DNA of 6,235 nt, taken from positions 1 through 6,235 of the forward strand of contig JAUYPS010000025.1 in NCBI GenBank assembly GCA_030695705.1, given 5' to 3'. Below, piece by piece: positions 1 through 6,235 of the stretch. The notes beneath the pieces were generated by a model, which saw nothing but the letters and a program-made list of their open reading frames with translations, was not told the DNA's origin and ran no database searches. Numbering within the stretch: the stretch's first letter is position 1; each line of letters begins with the position of its first letter. The translations under genes and the position numbers were made by a program. Source of the DNA: a bacterium (GTDB taxonomy: Bacteria; Patescibacteriota; Minisyncoccia; 2-02-FULL-40-12; IGHO2-12-FULL-4).

Positions 1-2
1 CA

Positions 3-2402
3 TACATCATGGGTATTGACAACTCCGATACAGACAAATTCAAAATCAGCTATTCGACAACTCAAGGATCAGGTGTTTTAGGTACGAACGACAGATTGGT
101 CATAGATTCAGACGGCAACATCGGCATCGGGACGACGGGGCCGGGAACTTTGCTTCATGTTTACGGCACTACTTCGGGCACAGATGCTGTGCTTAGAGTT
201 GAGCACTCTGCAACTGCCGGCGTTGATAAGGCCGGGATTAATATCCTCTCACCTGATTCTGATGCCTATATTTATTTTCGAGGCGATGGCAATAGCGATG
301 CTAATACTTTCACTATAGGACAACCTGACGGATTTACTCGGCTTGACTTTACGGCTGCTGGTGGACTTTTGGATGAAGCCGCCAAAATGACTATTTTACA
401 AGACGGCAACGTCGGCATCGGGACGACGACACCGGGCAAGACGTTAGATGTGGTTGGCACAGGAAATATAAGCGGCACCCTGGGCGTCGGTGGTCTTTTT
501 ACTGGTTCTGGCTTTGGAACGAATGCTTTTACATCAGGTTCCAATGCAGTCAATAGACTTAATATTGAAAACACAACCAGTGACACTGCCGCCATCGCCC
601 AATTACAAATCATCGGTGGAAGCAATACAGCCCAGTTCAATTCCTATACGCAGGGTTTTACCACATCAGGTTCCGCGATTGCTGCATCTCTTAGAATTTT
701 GAATGACGGTGCTGGCGGCATTTCTCTTGCTGCTACAAATGCTTCTGGCCCAATACGCTTTTATACCGGGGGTACAACGGAGATGGTCAGGATAGATTCC
801 TCCGGCAACGTCGGTATCGGGACGACGACTATTGGTGCAATGCTCGATGTCCAAGGTACTATTGAAGGCAATTTTGCGGATAGCGCGAATTCCACCACTC
901 TTTGCGCTGATACCAACGCCACCACAAATACTGATATTGTACAGTGCTCCGGCTCTGACATTGCCGAGTGGATGCCGGGCGATGGTGCGGTCGAAGAAGG
1001 AGACATTGTTTCCGCTATTACTCGTCCTGACTGGTTCCCTCTTATAGAACAGCCTGATTGGACCGAGACCGACCCCAACGAACCCTTCATCATCACCAAA
1101 AGCTCGGGTTCGTATCAACATCAGATGGTCGGCATCTACAGTACTTCCGGTACCCGTTTCGGTAAGCAACATACTCAATACCATGTCCCCATCGCCCTCG
1201 CCGGCCGCGTCCCCGTCAAGGTCAGTCTTGAGAACGGCCCCATTACGATCGGAGATAAGATAACTTCCTCTCCGACACTACGAGGGGTAGGTATGAAGGC
1301 CACTGAAGCAGGCATGACCGTGGGTATCGCTCTTCAATCTCTGGATTCTATCTCATCCGGTTCCTATCAGAAGATCATGGTGTTCATGGCCCCGGGCTGG
1401 CATGGCGGAGATATATCAGCCTCTGCCGCAAGTGATGTTGATCTTCTGAAGGTTCAGATGGCTTTGCTTTCCATGACGGTGGAAGAATTGATGGAGCAGA
1501 ATGGGGTAACGGTAACTTCGTCCGGAATAGTTTCGACCAGCTCACTACAAGCCGGAGTTGGGGATGCCTTGGCTCAATTGGCTTCGGCGGCTATTACTAC
1601 CGTGCAAAGAATCTGGGCAACGGGGGATATGATTGCGGAAGGAGCGAAAAAGACCTACTTCAAAGCGGCGGACGCTTTGGTTTTGCAGTTGGGCGAGTTT
1701 GATTTGTCGATTGCGGCTTCCAGTTGGTTGTCGCGGGAAGTGATGATTTCTCCGAAAGCAGATGATGCCACCCGCGCTACTTTCAGCGGACCGGGGGCGC
1801 AGGCGGCGGATCAGTCCAAGGTGGACTTGCTAGAAAATGGAAGCTACTTGGCAACTTACGGAGTGGATTCCACCAGAGGAGAGATTCAGCTTTCCGGCAC
1901 ATCCAAGTTATCGTATGGCGAGGCGAAAGTTTACTTTGATTATTCTTTCACCTCGGTTATCTCTGAAACGGCACCGATCAGAATATTTCTGACCCCGACT
2001 TCAAATATGATCGGTCAGTTGTACGTGGCCACCAAAACCCCTTATGGATTTATCGCCAAGACCTTGAATGGCGCCGCCGATGGAGTGGAGTTTGACTGGC
2101 TGGTGGTCGCCAGACGTAAAGGATTTGAGGATACTGTTTCACCCACACCGGATCCAACTCCGGAACCTACTCCTGCTCCAAGCGAGAGTCCGACTCCGAC
2201 TCCAACTCCAACTCCAACTCCGGAACCATCTCTATCTCCATCTCCTGAACCGACACCCAGTCCGACTCCAGAGCCGACAGCTTCGCCCACACCAGAACCA
2301 TTCCCATCACCGAGCGAAACCCCTAGTCCAACCCCTGAACCTACCCCCGAATCAGAACCGCTGACCTCTCCGAACCCTGTTTCTCTAACCGCCAGCAGTT
2401 AG
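3..2402 (+). CDS. Fibre-like surface protein with GNVGIGTT repeats and a Pro/Thr-rich tail (5' partial)
   Basis: This is probably a secreted or cell-surface fibre or adhesin; no enzymatic role is evident. The frame is open to the left edge. The residues before the first Met (Tyr-Ile, then [14 protein letters not shown]) continue a motif common in such proteins, so the true start lies upstream and no signal peptide is visible. Numbering from the Met at base 9: GNIGIGTT or GNVGIGTT motifs with following hydrophobic strands sit near 36-51, 133-149 and 266-282, typical of phage-tail-like beta repeats. A domain at about 317-465 opens with [10 protein letters not shown] and contains [20 protein letters not shown]; it resembles self-cleaving or chaperone-type tail-fibre ends, but I cannot identify catalytic residues. 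A short helical stretch lies near 476-497. Residues 636-707 ([11 protein letters not shown], ending in VVARRKGFE) resemble a tail-fibre beta module. Residues 711-790 are Pro/Thr/Ser/Glu repeats. There is no LPXTG motif and no C-terminal membrane helix. The family type is fairly secure; the role is inferred. Confidence 0.78.
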   Translation, partial: YIMGIDNSDTDKFKISYSTTQGSGVLGTNDRLVIDSDGNIGIGTTGPGTLLHVYGTTSGTDAVLRVEHSATAGVDKAGINILSPDSDAYIYFRGDGNSDANTFTIGQPDGFTRLDFTAAGGLLDEAAKMTILQDGNVGIGTTTPGKTLDVVGTGNISGTLGVGGLFTGSGFGTNAFTSGSNAVNRLNIENTTSDTAAIAQLQIIGGSNTAQFNSYTQGFTTSGSAIAASLRILNDGAGGISLAATNASGPIRFYTGGTTEMVRIDSSGNVGIGTTTIGAMLDVQGTIEGNFADSANSTTLCADTNATTNTDIVQCSGSDIAEWMPGDGAVEEGDIVSAITRPDWFPLIEQPDWTETDPNEPFIITKSSGSYQHQMVGIYSTSGTRFGKQHTQYHVPIALAGRVPVKVSLENGPITIGDKITSSPTLRGVGMKATEAGMTVGIALQSLDSISSGSYQKIMVFMAPGWHGGDISASAASDVDLLKVQMALLSMTVEELMEQNGVTVTSSGIVSTSSLQAGVGDALAQLASAAITTVQRIWATGDMIAEGAKKTYFKAADALVLQLGEFDLSIAASSWLSREVMISPKADDATRATFSGPGAQAADQSKVDLLENGSYLATYGVDSTRGEIQLSGTSKLSYGEAKVYFDYSFTSVISETAPIRIFLTPTSNMIGQLYVATKTPYGFIAKTLNGAADGVEFDWLVVARRKGFEDTVSPTPDPTPEPTPAPSESPTPTPTPTPTPEPSLSPSPEPTPSPTPEPTASPTPEPFPSPSETPSPTPEPTPESEPLTSPNPVSLTASS
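114..827 (+). repeat. Three dispersed copies of a 24-base segment encoding GNVGIGTT
   Basis: Copies lie at 114-137, 405-428 and 804-827, all in the same reading frame, spaced 291 and 399 bases apart. Copies 1 and 2 differ at one base, copies 2 and 3 at one base, and copies 1 and 3 at two. Each encodes GN(I/V)GIGTT with the same GGG ACG ACG codons at its end. The flanking DNA is not similar between copies, so these are conserved motif cores within diverged protein repeats. Confidence 0.85.
2139..2378 (+). repeat. Low-complexity Pro/Thr/Ser/Glu-coding tract
   Basis: About 80 codons at the 3' end of the surface-protein gene encode alternating TP, SP and EP dipeptides, with a pure TP run around 2190-2220 (actccaactccaactcc). 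Such tracts usually form extended, often glycosylated stalks or wall-spanning linkers; that role is inferred here. The DNA is imperfectly repetitive with 3- and 6-base periods, so copy number is likely to vary between strains and to be prone to collapse in assembly. Confidence 0.9.
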
Positions 2403-2435
2403 GTTGGGAATAGATTTATGAACAACTTATCAACA

Positions 2436-2464
2436 TTGATAGTTGAGGTTTAAAGATATAAAAT
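2436..2464 (+). promoter_or_regulatory. Candidate sigma70-type promoter for the envelope cassette
   Basis: A TTGATA hexamer (2436-2441) and a TAAAAT hexamer (2459-2464) are separated by 17 bases; each matches the housekeeping consensus at five of six positions. A perfect TATAAT (2477-2482) lies slightly downstream but has no recognisable -35 at proper spacing. Either would give a leader of roughly 75-95 bases ahead of the ATG at 2566. The region is AT-rich, so chance matches are possible. A tandem ATAAAGC pair (2481-2494) follows. Confidence 0.4.
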
Positions 2465-2504
2465 TTAACAGGTAGTTATAATAAAGCATAAAGCATGAGG
2501 AGGG

Positions 2505-2561
2505 ATGGGATTTGATTTAGCGCCTTGGAACGCCGCTGGATCAAGGATCATGCCTACTTAA
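2505..2561 (+). CDS. Possible 18-codon leader ORF ahead of the ligase-like gene
   Basis: An ATG directly after a strong purine run (GAGGAGGG, 2497-2504) opens a frame encoding MGFDLAPWNAAGSRIMPT and stopping at TAA, four bases before the ATG of the next gene. The gap between AGGAGG and this ATG is only one base, which is too short for normal initiation, so translation is doubtful. The attraction is that the downstream gene has no Shine-Dalgarno of its own at a usable distance; coupling from this leader would supply ribosomes. I recognise no known leader peptide. It may be noise. Confidence 0.2.
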   Translation: MGFDLAPWNAAGSRIMPT

Positions 2562-2565
2562 AATT

Positions 2566-4062
2566 ATGTGGAATCCTTTTAAGAAGGAGGATGCCAGTTT
2601 AACGGACTATGTAAGTGGCGAGTTCAATCAGGGTGAACTGTCTGATGATTTTCATCCTTCCTTGGCGGTGGACGAGGAGCCGAGTGTGCCATTAGAGCAA
2701 CTCGAGCAGGAGAGAGTGTCGGTTAAATTAAAACAGGTAATCCGCGGGATGCTTTTGGTTTTGGCTTTTTTGGTGCCGATTTTTATGGTGCCACTTACCG
2801 CCACCGGCAACGTGCTAGCTTTAGACAAACAGGTCTTGATTTACGGTTTGGTAATGGTCAGCGTGATTTTGTGGTTGGTCATGATCGTCCGTCAAGGAGG
2901 AGTGCGGTTTAAAATGAGCGGACTAGAGTGGGGAATTTTGGCTTTTCTGGGAACCGGATTACTGGCGGCAATTTTTTCTGATCAGGTCTACCGCAGTTTT
3001 ATTTCCAGCCGCGGTTTTGTCGTTTCCACCAGTTTGGCGGTGTTTGCTTTTTTGCTTTTGAATTTTTTTGAAAAACGAGAGGTTGGCCGATTGGTTAATT
3101 ATTTTATAACCGGCTGTTTTCTGGCGGTACTTAGCGGGGTACTTTCTTTGTACGGTGTTCCTGTCTTTGGCTGGATTTCTTATTTGTCTTATGAAGGTCT
3201 AACTTTGGGTCCGCAGTTTAATACGGTTGGTTCGGTCAATAACTTGGGGGCCTTGGCCGTGCTTTTGCTGGTTACGATCTTATCTTCTTATTTCAGTTCC
3301 GCTCCGCGTGAGCACACTTTTTTTCCTGAGCAAGCTGGCGGTCGGTCCAGCTGGCTGATGCCGGCGGTAAAGATAGGGGGAGCAGTATCCTCTATAATTT
3401 TATTATTGATTGTTAACTGGTGGGCGTTTTACACGGTCTTGGTGGTGGGAATGGCGGGGATTATTATCGGACCGGGACTGGCGCAAAGTTATCTGGGAGT
3501 AAGAGTCAAATTCAAAACGGTTAATTTAGTTGGGCCCTTGGTGATTTTAGTGCTGACTTTGCTTCTTTTGGTCAGCAACCGTTATATTGGATTTAACTTT
3601 CCGGGGCGGGGAAATCTGCCGGTGGAGGTGGCTATTTCTCAAAGAGGTTCATATGAAATTGCCAAAGGAGTGTTATCTACCAAGTTGCCTTTTGGGGTTG
3701 GTCAGGATAATTTTTCCATGGCCTTTGACCAATACAAACCATCTGGGATTAACGGCAGTACTTTTTGGAGTACTCGTTTTGGGAGCGCTACTTCTGAATT
3801 ATGGAATTTAATTGTGCAGACCGGATTGGTAGGAATAGCCGGTTTTGTTTTTTTGCTTTTCTATATTTTTCGTTCACCTTTCAAAAAAGGAGCATTTGAC
3901 TCGGAAGGAGCCGGTAATTGGCTGATAGTCATGCCGGTATTTATTGCCTCTCTGACCCTTTTCTTGTTGTATCCGTTTAGTATTGTTTTAAATTTTGTTT
4001 TTTGGTTCCTAATCGGACTTTGGGCGATTTTGTCGGACGGATGGCGCCGGAAGAGCGGCTAG
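2566..4062 (+). CDS. O-antigen ligase/polymerase-like polytopic membrane protein
   Basis: Proteins of this type (WaaL/Wzy superfamily) sit in the cytoplasmic membrane and polymerise or transfer lipid-linked glycans on the outer face. The 498-residue product has an acidic, soluble N-terminus (1-57), then about 11-12 hydrophobic segments (around 61-77, 90-108, 119-136, 150-168, 174-196, 226-243, 270-304 as one or two, 320-337, 415-435, 451-490 as two). The long predicted outer loop (338-414) carries Arg360 in SQRGSYEIAKGVL, then LPFGVGQDNFSMAFDQY and ELWNLIVQTGLVGIAG, matching the family pattern R...A....P..GvG..nF followed by a polar stretch and (V/E)TG(L/I)(V/I)G. The usual His before the last helix cluster is absent; SATSEL occupies that place. 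The ATG at 2566 is the first in the open frame (the preceding in-frame stop ends at 2520) and lacks a good Shine-Dalgarno. Substrate unknown. The gene overlaps the TPR gene, suggesting joint function. Confidence 0.72.
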   Translation: MWNPFKKEDASLTDYVSGEFNQGELSDDFHPSLAVDEEPSVPLEQLEQERVSVKLKQVIRGMLLVLAFLVPIFMVPLTATGNVLALDKQVLIYGLVMVSVILWLVMIVRQGGVRFKMSGLEWGILAFLGTGLLAAIFSDQVYRSFISSRGFVVSTSLAVFAFLLLNFFEKREVGRLVNYFITGCFLAVLSGVLSLYGVPVFGWISYLSYEGLTLGPQFNTVGSVNNLGALAVLLLVTILSSYFSSAPREHTFFPEQAGGRSSWLMPAVKIGGAVSSIILLLIVNWWAFYTVLVVGMAGIIIGPGLAQSYLGVRVKFKTVNLVGPLVILVLTLLLLVSNRYIGFNFPGRGNLPVEVAISQRGSYEIAKGVLSTKLPFGVGQDNFSMAFDQYKPSGINGSTFWSTRFGSATSELWNLIVQTGLVGIAGFVFLLFYIFRSPFKKGAFDSEGAGNWLIVMPVFIASLTLFLLYPFSIVLNFVFWFLIGLWAILSDGWRRKSG

Positions 4063-5150
4063 TGGTGAGAATAGACGACGTTTCTTTGCGGTCTGTTTTT
4101 TCCTCTCTTGGTTTTGTGCTTGCGCTGATTTTCGGTTTAGTGGGCGGTTACTTGGTTTTTCAAAAATATCAGGGAGAATTATATTTTGCCAAAGCGGCTC
4201 GTATCAACTTGGCTTCCGCGGCCGAACTTGATAAAGCAACCGAGCTTCTTACCAGTGCTGTTAACGCTAACCAAAGCGAGGATCGCTACTTGAGCAGTTT
4301 GGCGCAGTTATTATTAAGAAAAATAAATCTTGAAGTAAACAACAAAACAGATAAGCCGGAAGAAGTGGCGGCGCGTTTCCAAAATTTAACTCGTTCTGTT
4401 TTGCAAGTGGCCAACCAAATGACTGTTAATCATCCCAATGATGCCTCCAATTGGTCCAATGCCGGATTTGTCTATGAAAATCTTTTCGGTTTGGTGGGCG
4501 GAGCGGATCAAGCGGCCTTGAATTCTTATGGCGAATATCTCAAGAGAGCGTCGAAAGATCCTTCAGGATATGTTCGGGTGGGCATGCTTTACTTAAGGAG
4601 AGCTGATGCTAACAGCAGTACTTTAGCCGAAGCGCGCCGCAAACAGCAGAAAATTGAAAATGAACAGGAAGTGGTCAAACAAATTGCCACGGACTACAAG
4701 AGCGCCGAAGAAAACTACAAAAAAGCCATAGAATTAAAGAGGGACTTGGCCACTGCTTTGTATCACCTGGGAGTAGTTTATGACCGGCAGGCGCAGATTA
4801 AAAATGCCATCAAACAACTTGAGTTAACTAAACTTTTGGAGCAGAATAACCCGGGACTGGCTTTTGAACTCGGTTTGCTTTATTATCGGGATAACCAGAA
4901 AGACAACGCCCTTTCAGAAATGGCCCGGGCAGTGAATTTATCAAAGGATTACGCCAATGCCCGATGGTATCTGGCCTTAATTTTGGAAGAAAAAGGAGAA
5001 ATTGATTTGGCGGTTGGCCAGTTGCAAGCCATCTTAAATATCGAACAAAATAAAGACAACCAGACGGTTTTAGACAAACTAGCTGCCCTGGAAGCGGGTA
5101 AACGAGAAATCCCTCCGGGTAAGGTGACCAACAAACTCCCTCTGGAATAG
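4041..5150 (+). CDS. Membrane-anchored tetratricopeptide-repeat protein
   Basis: The 369-residue product has a short N-terminus, one transmembrane segment (about 22-40, SSLGFVLALIFGLVGGYLVF region) and a large helical domain probably outside the membrane. TPR-like helix pairs are visible at about 46-80 and 133-170, and most clearly in consecutive units near 220-270 (YKKAIELKRDLATALYHLGV), 271-304 and 305-338 (YANARWYLALILEEKGEIDL). A charged, possibly coiled stretch spans 196-228. TPRs bind other proteins; here the likely partner is the ligase-like protein encoded immediately upstream, with which it overlaps by 22 bases. In this lineage ligase-like and TPR proteins often sit side by side (recollection, not searched). 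Alternative starts are TTG at 4002 and GTG at 4062, the latter overlapping the upstream TAG by one base and preceded by GGAAGAG. The ATG is chosen by default. The C-terminus (KVTNKLPLE) is polar. Confidence 0.8.
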   Translation: MAPEERLVVRIDDVSLRSVFSSLGFVLALIFGLVGGYLVFQKYQGELYFAKAARINLASAAELDKATELLTSAVNANQSEDRYLSSLAQLLLRKINLEVNNKTDKPEEVAARFQNLTRSVLQVANQMTVNHPNDASNWSNAGFVYENLFGLVGGADQAALNSYGEYLKRASKDPSGYVRVGMLYLRRADANSSTLAEARRKQQKIENEQEVVKQIATDYKSAEENYKKAIELKRDLATALYHLGVVYDRQAQIKNAIKQLELTKLLEQNNPGLAFELGLLYYRDNQKDNALSEMARAVNLSKDYANARWYLALILEEKGEIDLAVGQLQAILNIEQNKDNQTVLDKLAALEAGKREIPPGKVTNKLPLE

Positions 5151-5162
5151 CGGTCAAAAATA

Positions 5163-6143
5163 ATGAAAAGATTAGAAGGAAAAAATTACCAAATTTTTAT
5201 CGCAATTGCTCTGGCAATTGCGATTTTTTGGCCGGCCTGGCTGATTTACCGGCCTTTGCAAAGCGTTTCTGAAGAGAAGGTTGAATTTGTTATCTCAAAA
5301 GGTGACAGTTCGGCCAAAGTAGCTCGTCTTCTGGCAGAGCAAAACATTGTCCGCAACCGTTTTCTTTTTATTTTTTATGTTCTGGCTACCGGCCAAGAAA
5401 AAAAGTTTCAAGCCGGTCGTTATCTGCTTTCTTCGGCTATGAACATTCCACAAATTGTTGGCGTGTTTTCCGGTGGACTGGCTGAGACGGACGATGTTGT
5501 CGTAACTATTCCGGAGGGCTTTAATATTTTTGAGATTGATCAAAAAATTGCGGCGAGCGGTTTGACTGATCCGGGGGAGTTTTTTACTGAAGCAGTTCGC
5601 CAGGATTTAGAGGGTTATCTTTTTCCCGACACTTATCGGTTTAATAAAGAAGAAACGGTCAATGGGGTTATCCAAAAAATTCGGGCTAATTTTGACGAAA
5701 AAGTTAGGCAAAAAATTAACCGTGATCAACTAGTCGTCGCTTCGCTGCTGGAAAAAGAAGTGCGTGAACCGCGGGAGATGGCTTTGGTAGCCGGCATTAT
5801 TTACAAGCGTCTGGAGTTGGAAATGCTTTTACAGATTGACGCTTCGGTTACTTACGGAGCATGTCTGGAGCGGGCGGAGCAGCAGAGCGTTTACAAATTT
5901 TGCGATGTTTCTAAAATAGGCGTGGCGAATTTTTTGAAAGATGATTCTCTATACAACACATACCTTCGCCCCGGCTTACCGGCCGGACCGATTAGCAATC
6001 CGGGATTGGAAGCCATTAAGGCCGTTCTCAATCCGGAGAAAAGCGATTACCTGTTTTATCTTTCGGCCTGCTCCGACGGCCGGACCATTTTCAGCCGCAC
6101 CGCCGCCGAACACGAACAGAACCGCATTAAGTACTTGAGATAG
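5163..6143 (+). CDS. mltG: Endolytic murein transglycosylase MltG (YceG-like)
   Basis: MltG cleaves nascent glycan strands inside the chain, leaving 1,6-anhydro ends, and is thought to set strand length at the outer face of the cytoplasmic membrane. The 326-residue protein has an N-terminal membrane anchor (about 10-29), a LysM-like module (about 39-105, VEFVISKGDSSAKVARLLAE), then the YceG catalytic domain: IPEGFNIFEI (116-125), LEGYLFPDTYRF (149-160), VVASLLEKEV with the predicted catalytic Glu197, GIIYKRLELEMLLQIDASVTYG (211-232), and YNTYLRPGLPAGPISNPG (264-281). The ending IKYLR is where the family normally stops, so the gene is complete at its 3' end, and length is normal. Three Cys (234, 247, 303) lie in the extracytoplasmic domain. 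The gene starts 12 bases after the TPR stop, in the same frame, with no strong Shine-Dalgarno (GGAA at 5144-5147 is too far and weak), consistent with reinitiation after the TPR gene. The last 50 bases form part of the terminal palindrome. Confidence 0.95.
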   Translation: MKRLEGKNYQIFIAIALAIAIFWPAWLIYRPLQSVSEEKVEFVISKGDSSAKVARLLAEQNIVRNRFLFIFYVLATGQEKKFQAGRYLLSSAMNIPQIVGVFSGGLAETDDVVVTIPEGFNIFEIDQKIAASGLTDPGEFFTEAVRQDLEGYLFPDTYRFNKEETVNGVIQKIRANFDEKVRQKINRDQLVVASLLEKEVREPREMALVAGIIYKRLELEMLLQIDASVTYGACLERAEQQSVYKFCDVSKIGVANFLKDDSLYNTYLRPGLPAGPISNPGLEAIKAVLNPEKSDYLFYLSACSDGRTIFSRTAAEHEQNRIKYLR

Positions 6144-6185
6144 ACTTACACGGCTGCCCTGTATATACAGGGCAGCCGTGTAAGT
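6144..6185. terminator. Hairpin core after mltG, possible native terminator
   Basis: The noncoding centre of the palindrome would form a 21-base-pair stem (arm ACTTACACGGCTGCCCTG, then TAT to the axis) starting directly after the mltG stop. A GC-rich stem at the end of an operon is what an intrinsic terminator would look like. However, there is no T-run after it, and the right half may be an artefactual copy, so only the left half can be trusted as sequence. Confidence 0.25.
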
Positions 6186-6235
6186 CTATCTCAAGTACTT
6201 AATGCGGTTCTGTTCGTGTTCGGCGGCGGTGCGGC
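6186..6235 (-). other. Mirror copy of the mltG 3' end (probable artefact)
   Basis: Read on the minus strand, this segment encodes the final residues of MltG (RTAAEHEQNRIKYLR and stop) exactly as at 6094-6143. It is a consequence of the palindrome and not a second gene; annotation pipelines could call it a convergent partial CDS. Confidence 0.85.

Larger units (their letters stand above)
6094..6235. repeat. Perfect 142-base palindrome at the window end
   Basis: Bases 6094-6164 and 6165-6235 are exact reverse complements with no loop; the axis lies inside CTGTAT|ATACAG (6159-6170). The left arm contains the last 50 bases of mltG plus 21 bases after the stop. The right arm returns through the same sequence on the other strand and ends with the window. 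Because coding DNA is mirrored exactly and the symmetry stops only where the sequence stops, a fold-back at a contig end is the likely origin. The right arm should not be counted as independent genome sequence. Confidence 0.97.

Noticed and set aside
114..827. Regularly spaced repeats as a CRISPR array
   Set aside because: There are only three copies at unequal distances of 291 and 399 bases, all in frame inside a coding region.
666..1184. Antisense open frame opposite the surface-protein gene, and similar ones at 272-640 and 761-1099
   Set aside because: They lack recognisable domains, lie opposite a clearly coding frame with strong motif content, and have no start context.
2042..2290. Minus-strand frame rich in Gly-Val and plus-strand frame rich in Leu-Gln over the Pro/Thr tract
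   Set aside because: These are off-frame and antisense readings of a low-complexity repeat.
2430..2446. Hairpin TCAAC-(7)-GTTGA after the surface-protein gene as a terminator
   Set aside because: The stem is five base pairs, AT-rich, and has no T-run after it; it also overlaps the better promoter candidate.
5295..5543. Minus-strand frame inside mltG
   Set aside because: It is opposite the conserved MltG coding frame and shows no recognisable protein features.
6159..6170. CTGTATATACAG as a LexA-type operator
   Set aside because: The half-sites CTGT and ACAG are separated by four bases, not the eight of the E. coli SOS box, and the site lies after a stop codon at the axis of a likely artefactual palindrome.

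Overview
The window looks like chromosomal sequence from an uncultivated bacterium of the Candidate Phyla Radiation (Patescibacteria). This is inferred from protein style, not from a marker gene. The first protein is a [14 protein letters not shown] surface or fibre-like protein with a Pro/Thr-rich tail. It is followed by a compact cell-envelope cassette: an O-antigen ligase-like membrane protein, a membrane-anchored TPR protein, and MltG. I see no RNA gene, CRISPR array, insertion sequence or integrase.

Layout, all on the + strand. Positions 3-2402 hold the 3' part of a large secreted or surface protein whose 5' end lies outside the window. Positions 2403-2565 are a 163-base intergenic stretch with a plausible promoter, a possible 18-codon leader ORF and no convincing terminator. 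Positions 2566-4062 encode a polytopic O-antigen ligase/polymerase-like protein. Positions 4041-5150 encode a single-pass TPR protein that overlaps it, and 5163-6143 encode endolytic murein transglycosylase MltG, 12 bases further on. The close packing of these three suggests one transcription unit acting on envelope glycans: polymerising or transferring a surface polysaccharide, scaffolding that step, and cutting nascent peptidoglycan strands.

The last 142 bases (6094-6235) are a perfect palindrome that folds back through the 3' end of mltG and runs to the last base of the window. The right arm is therefore a mirror copy of the left arm, not new genome. An assembly or library fold-back at a contig end is the most likely explanation. 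Real inverted duplication or a hairpin end is possible but less likely.

Other points worth attention: all four genes end in TAG, and the TPR gene and mltG lie in the same frame separated only by that TAG and four sense codons; the ligase-like protein lacks the usual His in its predicted extracytoplasmic loop; and three near-identical 24-base segments recur in the surface-protein gene. I found no clearly new biological system.
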